This document shows positions 1-6,175 of a stretch of DNA of 9,600 nucleotides, piece by piece. The notes under the pieces are model-generated. The model had not been told where the DNA came from and searched no databases. It saw nothing but the letters and a program-made list of their open reading frames with translations. The stretch lies in NCBI GenBank assembly GCA_031278405.1, contig JAITKL010000018.1, forward strand, positions 1 through 9,600, given 5' to 3'. The stretch is from Endomicrobium sp. (lineage in GTDB: Bacteria > Elusimicrobiota > Endomicrobiia > Endomicrobiales > Endomicrobiaceae). The stretch's first letter is position 1, and every line of letters begins with the position of its first letter. Position numbers and translations under genes: made by a program.

Positions 1-332
1 ACTAGTATGCATGCTTTTTATCATAGAACTTTGAACTTTGGAATCTGGAGTACATATGGATATAGACTCAGGTATCCAGGACCAAAACCTTGCACAAAAA
101 ATCGGCACAGTAATAATGGTTGTCAGATTTTTGCGAGGCTGCGTGTCGCAGTTATAGAAGAGACTACTACGGTAAGGATAAAAGACATGGTTTGAAAAAA
201 TAATCAATAATAATTATAGACGGTCAATTTTCAGTGTGGTCCAATAAATAACATTAAAAGAATTTAGAGCTAATGAGAGAGGCTTAAACTATGATCGCTG
301 GTATATGTCATGCAAGAATTGAATACAAATAA
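1..332 (+). pseudogene. pgpH: 7TM-HD (PgpH-like) phosphohydrolase, degraded 3' end
   Basis: This is the C-terminal part of a membrane 7TM-HD phosphohydrolase; the best-known member, PgpH, hydrolyses cyclic di-AMP. The gene begins before the window. Bases 1-100 read TSMHAFYHRTLNFG and RYPGPKPCTK, matching the family's 'GTSLV..FY' and 'RYPGPKPQTKEAA' segments after the HD motif. The reading then shifts frame and continues as LSDFCEAACRSY (family 'LADSVEAA.RS') and GKDKRHGLKK. From about 219 it resumes as IDGQFSVW, and it ends with TMIAGICHARIEYK, stop at 330-332. This tail corresponds to the family's 'DGQ..ecdLTlrDL......iL.giyH.RIeYP'. Stops at 252, 258 and 288 lie inside the tail, and the upstream part needs at least one frame change, so the gene is dead. 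Its last 23 bases overlap the start of ybeY, as expected for the usual pgpH-ybeY operon. The assignment rests on motif memory, with no alignment run. Confidence 0.85.
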
Positions 333-762
333 AAATTTTATAAACTTTGTTGACTTTCCCAAAGAACATGTTAATATTTTAAAAGAAGCCGCTAATCTTG
401 CTTTAAAGTCTGAAAAAAAGAGAAAATATCAGATAAATTTTATACTGTTAAGCGATGAAGAAATAAAAAAAATGAACATAAAATATAGAAAAGTAAGACG
501 TATAACTGACGTTATATCTTTTTTAATTGTTCCTGAAATTTTTGCGGGAGATATTTATATATCAAAAAATTGCACTCAAAAACAGGCAAAAAGATACGGC
601 AACTCTTGGCAACAAGAATTGGCGTATCTTGTTATACACGGAATACTTCATCTTTGTGGCTATACCGATTATGATGTTGAAAATAAATTCAAAATGCTTG
701 CCAAACAGGATAAAATATTTCAATGTTTATTTCAGAAGTCTAACTGCTATAGTTTTTTTTAA
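310..762 (+). CDS. ybeY: endoribonuclease YbeY (16S rRNA maturation factor)
   Basis: YbeY is a single-domain metal-dependent endoribonuclease of UPF0054, acting in 16S rRNA 3'-end maturation and ribosome quality control. The 150-residue length is normal for the family. Visible hallmarks are MNIKYR (conserved Arg at 60), TDVISF (66-71), GDIYIS (80-85) and the metal-site helix HGILHLCGYTD (110-120). Two zinc-ligand histidines (H110, H114) are present. The third ligand, normally His in HGxLHLxGYDH, is Asp120 here. ATG 310 is the only start that fits, because the frame is closed by a stop at 292; no good ribosome binding site precedes it, so it was probably translationally coupled to the upstream gene. 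It lies between two pseudogenes and is itself fully open, suggesting continued selection. The product is secure; activity with Asp in the metal site is unknown. Confidence 0.95.
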   Translation: MQELNTNKNFINFVDFPKEHVNILKEAANLALKSEKKRKYQINFILLSDEEIKKMNIKYRKVRRITDVISFLIVPEIFAGDIYISKNCTQKQAKRYGNSWQQELAYLVIHGILHLCGYTDYDVENKFKMLAKQDKIFQCLFQKSNCYSFF

Positions 763-1725
763 TTGTCTCGACTTGGGTATCTGCGGCTGAGTTAGGCATT
801 ACAAGTTTATCTAAGTACAGAATAAAAAAAGATTATTGTCAAAATTTTTAAACTTTCCAAGATGTTGCTGTCATTACTTGAACAACAAAGAAAGTTTTGG
901 CTTTAACAAATAGAACTATCATCCCTAAGACCATAGCAAGATACAAATTTGAAAATGGGATATATTTGTTTTTCCTATGATAATGATAATTGCGTCGTTT
1001 TTTTAGAATTCTATTTGATTTATTAACAATTTCAAACAAAATAATGAAGCTGTTTTTAAGATGCAAGGAAAGTAGACATAATCAAAGCCGACGAAGACGA
1101 AATAGATTTTGTTGTCAGATAAAAACACTTATCCTCTTTCGGATGAGTCTAGGGAGCTTGTAAGCAATATAATGTGTTTCAAAAACATGAAAGTCTCTCA
1201 AGTGATGGCGACTATTTTCGATATTTTTGCCGTGAATATAGATTTATCCAAAGACAAGATGATTAAAAAGATTATTAACACAAAGTATTTAAGAGTTTTC
1301 GTCAAATTTTGCTCCTGAAAATGCAAAAATCAGCAAAGTTCTTAAAGGGTTTAAAGCAGGAAGACATCATAATAGCTGTGGTATTTGACGAGTTGGGTAC
1401 ACAATAGGTCTTGCTTCAATAGAGATTTATTAGAATAAATTGTTGGATATGTTTGGAACGAACATGATTTAAAAAACTATAATATCAACTAAAGGCAACA
1501 AATATATTATATAGGCATATAGCCAATAACAAATGTTAATGACGAACTCAATCTGAGGCATTATTCCAGAAGGAGATTATTCAACTGCTAATGGTGGATT
1601 TAGAGATGTTTGGAAGAATACCCAAAGATGGTAAAATTAACTGGAACGGCTATTTAATAAAAATTCAAGATGCTGATTCTAAGAAGACAAAGAGAATAAT
1701 TTTTAAAAAATGTACTATACAATAA
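723..1725 (+). pseudogene. CNNM/CBS-domain transporter-like protein (CorC/TlyC family), degraded
   Basis: This is a broken gene for the 'hemolysin/CorC-HlyC' family: an N-terminal CNNM (DUF21) membrane domain, two CBS domains and a C-terminal CorC_HlyC domain; members are linked to Mg/Co efflux. In order I read MFISEV, stop, LL, stop, then FFLIVSTWVSAAELGITSLS (CNNM 'fSaaEtAltSLs'). Next come IIPKTIARYKFENG at about 922-960 (CNNM 'GEiiPKtiA'), and PLSDESRELVSNIMCFKNMK with VSQVM (entry to the first CBS) at 1109-1318. After that IIIAVVFDELG and GLASIEI (CBS2 'vvDEyGgtaGivTiEDil') lie near 1368-1430, IPEGDYSTANGGF near 1563, and GRIPKDGKINWNGYLIKIQD (HlyC-C 'lGriP..Gd...ytgy.f.v') from about 1613. 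It ends at the stop at 1723-1725. These segments lie in different frames with stops between, so at least several indels have occurred. It overlaps the ends of ybeY and recO, preserving operon order. Confidence 0.85.
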
Positions 1726-2366
1726 ACGGTCTTGTTCTTAACTCCAAAATACACGGTGAATGTGATAAACTTATCACACTTTATTCTTATCAATGGGGAA
1801 AAATTCAAGCTGTTGTCCCAAGTGCCAAAAAGATAACAGCAAAACTTTCATCTGCTACGGAAATACTTACAGAAAGTGAGTTTCATGTTTTTAATAGACA
1901 CCCGTCAATAAGACCAAAAATTACAGGAGCAAGCATTATTAACAATAATACAATAATAAAAAACGATTTTATGCGAAATTCGTATGCTTTATATGCAGCG
2001 GAAGTAAGCGATAAATTTGTGCCTTTTAATCTTGAAAATAGAGAGAAATACGACTTGATAGTAAGAATTTGGGAAATACTTAGTGTTTGCAAACATCCCA
2101 AAATAGCTCTTGTCTCATTTATTTTACGATTTTTAAGGCTTTCAGGGTATTCTTTTTCGGAGTATATAAGAAATAACAATACCTTTATTGACGAACGTAT
2201 GATAACGAATATAAAAAAACTTTCAAACTGTTCTGGAAACAATGTGGATTTTATTGACATAGAAGATGAAAAAGTTTGGAATTATGTTGAATCTTATCTA
2301 ACAAATTATATCCATCGTCCTATGATAAGTGTATTTTTACAAAAGATGGATGTCAAATCTTATTAA
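1710..2366 (+). CDS. recO: DNA repair protein RecO
   Basis: RecO mediates loading of RecA with RecR (RecFOR pathway) and anneals SSB-coated single strands. The N-terminus fits the OB-fold: NGLVLNSKIHGECDKLITLY (6-25), then WGKIQAVVPSAKK (family 'G.vlk...ygE.drlitlft.e.Gki..vakgark'). The C-terminal half is helical, with IALVSFILRFLRLSGYSFSEY and a closing YLTNYIHRPMISVFLQ that fits the family's final helix. Length (218 residues) is slightly short for RecO, usually about 220-260. The CxxC-type zinc finger that follows 'GY.P.l' in many RecO proteins is absent: SGYSFSEYIRNNN has no cysteine, as in zinc-less versions. ATG 1710 overlaps the 3' end of the corC-like pseudogene by 16 bases and has no clear ribosome binding site. 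It is the expected operon member after ybeY and is intact. Confidence 0.88.
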   Translation: MYYTINGLVLNSKIHGECDKLITLYSYQWGKIQAVVPSAKKITAKLSSATEILTESEFHVFNRHPSIRPKITGASIINNNTIIKNDFMRNSYALYAAEVSDKFVPFNLENREKYDLIVRIWEILSVCKHPKIALVSFILRFLRLSGYSFSEYIRNNNTFIDERMITNIKKLSNCSGNNVDFIDIEDEKVWNYVESYLTNYIHRPMISVFLQKMDVKSY

Positions 2367-2409
2367 AAACCAGTCAGCAGTCGCCAAGAAAAAGCCATTA
2401 AATATACTT

Positions 2410-2837
2410 ATGGGAAATGAGATTGCGAGAGAACTTAAATATCACCTTCTCTGCAACGAAACTGAATAAAGCTTTGCGCTGAAGCAAAACTCAAGGATAC
2501 CCCAAGCACAATCCTCTATAGTTTTGTCTAAAGTTGATAAAATTTTTTTAGAGACTCTTCCAAAAGGTGCTTTTAATCGTTCGAACTAGATAATGAAAAT
2601 ATAATAAGGTGAAGTCATTAAAGCTTACAATGAAGCAGTCGCTGTCTATGAAAAGCATGCAATAATGGCTGATATTAAAGATACTGAAAATCTCAGAATT
2701 GAATTCCTAAATATGAAACTTTATAAAGAGAAATTTTCAACTATTTTAGAGAAGAGGGAAAAGCCAACAACAGATTTGTCAAAGCACGAATATTGGCAAT
2801 CAACAAAGAGCCCGAAACCGTTAAAGATAAAGTTTAA
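2410..2837 (+). pseudogene. unidentified degraded gene downstream of recO
   Basis: I do not recognise the family. One frame runs from ATG 2410 (MGNEIARELKYHLL), interrupted by stops at about 2467, 2587, 2602 and 2605. It gives LSKVDKIFLETLPKGAFNRS and, after the double stop, GEVIKAYNEAVAVYEK and LRIEFLNMKLYKEKFSTILE. At about 2750 the natural continuation switches frame to EEGKANNRFVKARILA and INKEPETVKDKV, with a stop at 2835-2837 lying exactly in the left arm of a terminator hairpin. Several stops look like single-base changes from Gln, Lys or Glu codons. The composition is Lys/Glu-rich and helical. Termination precisely at the hairpin supports this as the last gene of the operon. That a gene existed is moderately well supported; its function is unknown. 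Confidence 0.6.
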
Positions 2838-2859
2838 CTTTATGTTAAACTTTCTTTTT
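2829..2859 (+). terminator. intrinsic terminator at end of the ybeY-recO operon
   Basis: A perfect 10-bp inverted repeat, AAAGTTTAAC and GTTAAACTTT, has a 5-base loop (2839-2843) and is followed by CTTTTTC on the + strand. The stem is AT-rich but exact. It starts just before the stop codon of the degraded last gene, the expected place for a Rho-independent terminator. Confidence 0.7.
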
Positions 2860-3015
2860 CATTACAACCTCCATTATTTAGAGTTTGCACATTAAGTATT
2901 TTAATATATGTTACTAAAAATAACAAAAATATTGAAAAGTCTCCGATAGGAGATTAGTACAAAAACTACAAATTGGGAAGAACAAGAAAAGATGTTGAAT
3001 ATTTAAAGCAGTTTT

Positions 3016-3205
3016 TTACACATGAATAAGTTTTGTTTTTAATTTTGTTGTTTTAATATCAAAGCTACTTCCAAAATCAAGCAAATATACATTCTTAAAT
3101 GCTGAACCAAATTTATATTTGTTTATTTTTTTGAAAAATATGCAATATTCCCAGTATTAATATCTTCTTAAAACACTCGCTTCTTGATTTCATAAAATCT
3201 ATTAT
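3016..3205 (-). pseudogene. short degraded minus-strand coding remnant
   Basis: Reading the minus strand from about 3205 gives HNRFYEIKKRVF, stop, EDINTGNIAYFSKK. A frame change at a run of seven A residues (near 3124-3135 on this strand) then gives NKYKFGSAFKNVYLLDFG and SSFDIKTTKLKTKLIHV, ending at a stop at 3018-3016. The residue mix looks like real protein rather than random AT-rich translation, and a single homopolymer indel plus one stop would restore about 60 residues. An in-frame open stretch upstream (MLISFCAKKYTIL, then a stop) may be part of it. I cannot name a family. Confidence is limited because no ribosome binding site or complete domain is visible. Confidence 0.35.
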
Positions 3206-3370
3206 GTTATAAAATTGTATACTTTTTGGCACAAAATGATATTAACATGTTATAATTGTTTATGGTAAGCGTTAAGAATGACTAAATGGTTGAAATGAAG
3301 CGATTAATCTTAGCGGTTTGTATTTTATTTTATCCATCTTCAAAATCTAAATGTAAATACGGACATTTTG

Positions 3371-4189
3371 TTACTCGTGTTTCAAAAACGATATAAAATT
3401 CTTCTCATCAACTACTTTATCAAACTTCAAATAAGTCTTACGAAGTTCAGCCATAGGTTTACATAAATGTTTAGCACAAGCTTCTACATCATTTATACGT
3501 GCCTGTGCCGTTTCTCCTCGCATCTTTTCAAACTTAAGTCTTGACATGATTTCTATAAGTTCCAACTCAGCGAATTCAATCATTTTTATATACAAATCGT
3601 TAGTAGTACTTTTTTCTCTCTCCTCTTGAGTTTTAATACAGGCTTTAAGATACTTAATTTTTACCTCGTTTTCTTTAAGTCGTGCTTGTAGATGTTTATT
3701 TCCGGCTTCTATGCTCTTAAATGAAGAATTGGTAAGCTTGAGGACAGCCTTTGCCAATTCAAGAGGTATCTTTGGCGTTTTTCCTGCTTTAATTTCAGCT
3801 TTTATAAGTTCAATATTAGCCTTGTCTATGTTGACATTAATTTTGTTAATGTCAAGTTCTAGTTTCATGCTGGCAAGTACACATTTTAATGCTTTAATAT
3901 CATTTTCGGTCTTTGCAAGTACTTTTTTTGAAAAAGTGCTAGGAAGAACTTTAATAGGAATTTCTGGAATTTTAGTTTCATTCTCGAGTTCCCTCCTTTT
4001 TTCATATAAATTTTTCCCTTCATTTATCATAGATGATTTTTTATTCTTAATATTTGCACGTTCAGCTTTGAGTGCATTGATTTTTTGCTCAAGCATTTCA
4101 ATATCATTCAATTTTGCATCGGAATTCGTTGCTATTCCATACACGCTAAAAGCACAACATACCGTAAACCCCAAAATTATTTTTTTCAT
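3371..4189 (-). CDS. secreted coiled-coil protein of unknown function
   Basis: Residues 1-20 (MKKIILGFTVCCAFSVYGIA) have a short basic start, a hydrophobic core and small residues near position 18-25, fitting a Sec signal peptide. The rest of the 272 residues is Lys/Glu/Ala/Leu-rich with heptad-like spacing, predicting long helices and coiled coils at about 28-70, 95-135, 155-195 and 200-245. Two short proline-containing breaks, TKIPEIPIKV (72-81) and KTPKIPLEL (137-145), are each followed by a helix and sit 64 residues apart, hinting at an internal duplication. Cysteines occur at 11, 12, 103, 184, 238 and 243; C11/C12 lack a proper lipobox. A likely place is the periplasm or cell surface. 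The gene stands alone, divergent from amtB. The minus strand is chosen over a long antisense frame because it carries the signal peptide and helical composition. I recognise no named family. Confidence 0.8.
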   Translation of the reverse strand: MKKIILGFTVCCAFSVYGIATNSDAKLNDIEMLEQKINALKAERANIKNKKSSMINEGKNLYEKRRELENETKIPEIPIKVLPSTFSKKVLAKTENDIKALKCVLASMKLELDINKINVNIDKANIELIKAEIKAGKTPKIPLELAKAVLKLTNSSFKSIEAGNKHLQARLKENEVKIKYLKACIKTQEEREKSTTNDLYIKMIEFAELELIEIMSRLKFEKMRGETAQARINDVEACAKHLCKPMAELRKTYLKFDKVVDEKNFISFLKHE

Positions 4190-4237
4190 TTTAATAATTC
4201 TTGTAAAGTATTTTTAAATATACGCTACGTTCAGTAT

Positions 4238-4267
4238 TGTATAATATTTAAAATCGTTTAAAAACAA
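4238..4267 (-). promoter_or_regulatory. candidate promoter of the secreted coiled-coil gene
   Basis: On the minus strand, TTGTTT (4267-4262) and TATACA (4243-4238) are 18 bases apart, about 50 bases upstream of the ATG at 4189. An overlapping TATTAT (4246-4241) is another possible -10. The spacer holds TTTAAACGATTTT, the same 13-mer that recurs in the amtB leader. It is a weak match to sigma-70 consensus, so confidence is low. Confidence 0.35.
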
Positions 4268-4300
4268 CATTTGTAAAAATATCTAAATTTACTATCCTCA

Positions 4301-4334
4301 AGCTTTACCAAGGGATATTAGATCTGGTAAAGCT
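4301..4334. repeat. perfect 10-bp inverted repeat
   Basis: AGCTTTACCA (4301-4310) and TGGTAAAGCT (4325-4334) are exact inverted copies around a 14-base loop. No T-run follows on either strand. It may be an RNA hairpin or a protein-binding palindrome; nothing further can be said from sequence alone. Confidence 0.5.
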
Positions 4335-4368
4335 CTTAACAACATTGCAAAAAGGATAAATTGTTTAA

Positions 4369-4424
4369 ATAAAACTTCATTCTCTGTCTCTTTAGATATG
4401 TATGTACAGAGAATGAAGTTTTAT
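4369..4424. terminator. perfect 19-bp inverted repeat, possible bidirectional terminator
   Basis: The arm at 4369-4387 and the arm at 4406-4424 are exact inverted copies over 19 bases, with an 18-base loop. The stem closes with AAAAC on the left and GTTTT on the right, so either strand yields a hairpin whose 3' side ends in Us, the layout of a bidirectional intrinsic terminator. It is odd that no intact gene ends here: the flanking genes diverge. It may have belonged to a gene now erased, or may insulate amtB. A second 19-bp repeat of the same architecture lies at 8104-8155. Confidence 0.5.
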
Positions 4425-4736
4425 AAAAGTAACTCTAAGTTTAAAATCTATATACTCTCTATAGGACTTGCATTTCAAATCAAACGAACATACTAGCATT
4501 TTCATCGTACCTAATCAGGCGAGATATTTGATATAGAAGACACTTAGATACTTACCTAGAAGTATATATTTTGTCACATCTTTATACATCTAGTGGCAAG
4601 CAGACAATTGGGCACTCATCGCAAGTAAGGTTTAAGTTGTAAAGATAGGTAATTATAGAGCTTTTTGCAAAATTTTGCAACTTTAATCTTTATTCTAGTG
4701 GATTGATTATTGAGATTTTATATTTTTTATAATTTA

Positions 4737-4765
4737 TTGACAAGATATTTCAAAGTTAATATACT
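4737..4765 (+). promoter_or_regulatory. sigma-70-type promoter of amtB
   Basis: TTGACA (4737-4742) and TATACT (4760-4765) are separated by exactly 17 bases, a near-consensus housekeeping promoter. Transcription would start near 4772, giving a leader of about 147 bases before the amtB ATG. No sigma-54 signature is visible, so control by general nitrogen sigma factor is not supported here. Confidence 0.75.
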
Positions 4766-4787
4766 TCTTATACTTGATTGGTATTAT

Positions 4788-4825
4788 AAATCGTTCAAGT
4801 ACAAAAATATGTATTTAAACGATTT
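4788..4825 (+). promoter_or_regulatory. leader hairpin 1 of amtB (possible attenuator)
   Basis: Two 15-base arms, 4788-4802 and 4811-4825, pair around an 8-base loop with one C-A mismatch and one G-U pair. The right arm runs into TTTTT (4823-4827), so the structure resembles a weak intrinsic terminator between the promoter and the gene. The right arm contains TTTAAACGATTT, whose inverse lies in the divergent promoter. It could be an attenuator or an operator pair. Confidence 0.45.
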
Positions 4826-4861
4826 TTGCTTAATAAAATATAATAAAAATTAAAATTGTAG

Positions 4862-4903
4862 ATGTAAAACATTGAAAAAACAATTTATTTCAGTATTTTA
4901 CAT
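4862..4903 (+). promoter_or_regulatory. leader hairpin 2 next to the amtB ribosome binding site
   Basis: Arms 4862-4874 (ATGTAAAACATTG) and 4891-4903 (CAGTATTTTACAT) pair over 13 positions with one mismatch and one G-U pair, around a 16-base loop. The stem ends one base before the strong AAGGAGG (4905-4911). The position would allow it to affect ribosome access, but no known riboswitch is recognised. Confidence 0.4.
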
Positions 4904-4918
4904 TAAGGAGGATGGAAG

Positions 4919-6148
4919 ATGTTTAGTACAGGAGACACAGCATTTATCATTATCTGTACAGCATTAGTTGTGCTTATGACGCCAGCTTTGGCATTTTTTT
5001 ATGGCGGAATGGGGCGTAGAAAGAATATGGTCAACAACTTAATGAATTCTGCTTTTATAATTGGATTAGGAGTGGTTTTGTATATTTTGCTTGGGTATTC
5101 TTTGTCTTTTGGCGAAAATGGCAATCTTTTTATAGGCTCTTTAAATAATTTCTGTCTTTTTGGCATAAATACAGATTCTCTTACCGGTTCAATTCCTACT
5201 TTTGCTTTTATTGCATTTCAAATGGCTTTTGCTCTCATAACGCCGGCTATTATAACAGGTTCTGTAGCAGGAAGAATGAGATTTAAAGCATTGTTTCTTT
5301 TTATAACTTTGTGGTCTGTTTTTGTATATTATCCTTTAGCTCATATGGTTTGGGGCGGTGGGATAATAGGCGGTACTATAGGAGCTTTAGATTTTGCTGG
5401 AGGAGACGTCGTCCATATAAGTTCAGGAACTACTGGGTTAATCCTAGCTATTTTGCTTGGCAAGAGAGTAGATTATATGCAGAGTTCGTATAGAATGCAT
5501 AGTATGCCATTTGTTTTTTTGGGAATGGGGTTTTTATTATTTGGTTGGTTTGGTTTTAATTCTGGAAGTGCTCTTGCTGCAAATGGTCTTGCGGCTCATG
5601 CGTTTATAACTACGGCTATAGCTTCTTCTGCAGGAATGTTAATTTGGATTTTGTTAGATATACTTAAAACTGGCAAATCTACACTTATAGGTACCTGTAC
5701 TGGCGTTATAGCAGGATTGGTTGGCATTACGCCGGCGGCTGGATTTGTTGATGTATGGGCGGCTTTAATAATAGGTTTGACAGTAAGCCCTGTTTGTTAT
5801 TGTGGCATATCTCTTATTAAAAAAGTATTTAAAATTGATGATGCTTTAGATGCTTTTGGATGCCATGGAATAGGTGGTATTTGGGGTGGACTGCTTACAG
5901 GCGTTTTTGTAAACCCATCAATTAATGGTGGCAAACCAGGTCTTATTTACGGTGAATTTGCGCAGTTTTTTGCTCAGGTCGAAGGTATCATTGTAACTTT
6001 TGTAATTGTTATTTTAGGTACTTTTCTTTGCGCATGGATTGTTAAAATGTTAATGCCTTTAAGAGTTGAAAGAAAGGAAGAGTTGATAGGTTTAGATATA
6101 TCCGAGCATGGTGAAAGTGCGTATCCGTCGTTTACAGGATTAGATTAG
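4919..6148 (+). CDS. amtB: ammonium transporter Amt/AmtB
   Basis: This is an inner-membrane ammonium channel that works as a trimer and conducts ammonia/ammonium. The 409 residues contain about 11 hydrophobic segments and the family landmarks. These are AFFYGGMGRRKN (25-36), FQMAFALITPAIITG with the outer gate Phe at 104, HMVWGGG with W145, and LDFAGGDVVH with D158 and the first pore histidine H166. Further on are WFGFNSGS with the inner gate Phe at 213 and S217, and DDALDAFGCHGIGG with D311 and the second pore histidine H316. The conserved cytoplasmic tail (ERKEELIGLDISEHGESAYP) that contacts PII is complete. Unlike many Amt proteins no long N-terminal signal peptide precedes the first membrane segment. 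Start: ATG 4919 has AAGGAGG seven bases upstream. It is co-directional with glnK, 27 bases downstream, the classic amtB-glnK pair. It is fully intact amid broken genes. The family call is certain. Confidence 0.99.
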   Translation: MFSTGDTAFIIICTALVVLMTPALAFFYGGMGRRKNMVNNLMNSAFIIGLGVVLYILLGYSLSFGENGNLFIGSLNNFCLFGINTDSLTGSIPTFAFIAFQMAFALITPAIITGSVAGRMRFKALFLFITLWSVFVYYPLAHMVWGGGIIGGTIGALDFAGGDVVHISSGTTGLILAILLGKRVDYMQSSYRMHSMPFVFLGMGFLLFGWFGFNSGSALAANGLAAHAFITTAIASSAGMLIWILLDILKTGKSTLIGTCTGVIAGLVGITPAAGFVDVWAALIIGLTVSPVCYCGISLIKKVFKIDDALDAFGCHGIGGIWGGLLTGVFVNPSINGGKPGLIYGEFAQFFAQVEGIIVTFVIVILGTFLCAWIVKMLMPLRVERKEELIGLDISEHGESAYPSFTGLD

Positions 6149-6175
6149 TAGTTTATAATATGTGGAGGAAATTTT

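Larger units (their letters stand above)
4190..4918. other. long divergent intergenic region between the coiled-coil gene and amtB
   Basis: No intact gene is visible in these 729 bases. The region holds the minus-strand promoter candidate near 4238-4267, two inverted repeats (4301-4334 and 4369-4424), the amtB promoter at 4737-4765 and two leader hairpins. Between about 4425 and 4700 the minus strand has short, coding-looking stretches in three frames, for example KLYNYLSLQLKPYLR, YKDVTKYILLGKYLSVFYIK and REYIDFKLRVTFIKLHS. These could be remains of a dead gene, but no family is recognisable. No tRNA or sigma-54 (GG-N10-GC) promoter was found by eye. Confidence 0.6.

Noticed and set aside
1883..2260. 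A 125-residue minus-strand frame
   Set aside because: It is a shadow of recO, which has clear family motifs on the + strand.
3295..3396. A 33-residue + strand frame (MKRLILAVCILFYPSSKSK...) with a signal-peptide-like start and TTGGCA/TATAAT boxes upstream (3226-3256)
   Set aside because: The boxes are 19 bases apart, no ribosome binding site precedes the ATG, and the frame runs into the 3' end of the minus-strand coiled-coil gene. It may be a truncated remnant, but support is too weak for a gene call.
3711..4217. A 168-residue + strand frame with Ser/Ile/Leu-rich hydrophobic translation
   Set aside because: It is antisense to the secreted coiled-coil gene; the hydrophobic run is the mirror of Lys/Glu-rich helical codons, and there is no ribosome binding site.
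4595..4615. TGGCAAGCAGACAATTGGGC as a sigma-54 promoter for amtB
   Set aside because: The GG and GC dinucleotides are not at the required 10-base separation, and a near-consensus sigma-70 promoter lies closer to the gene.
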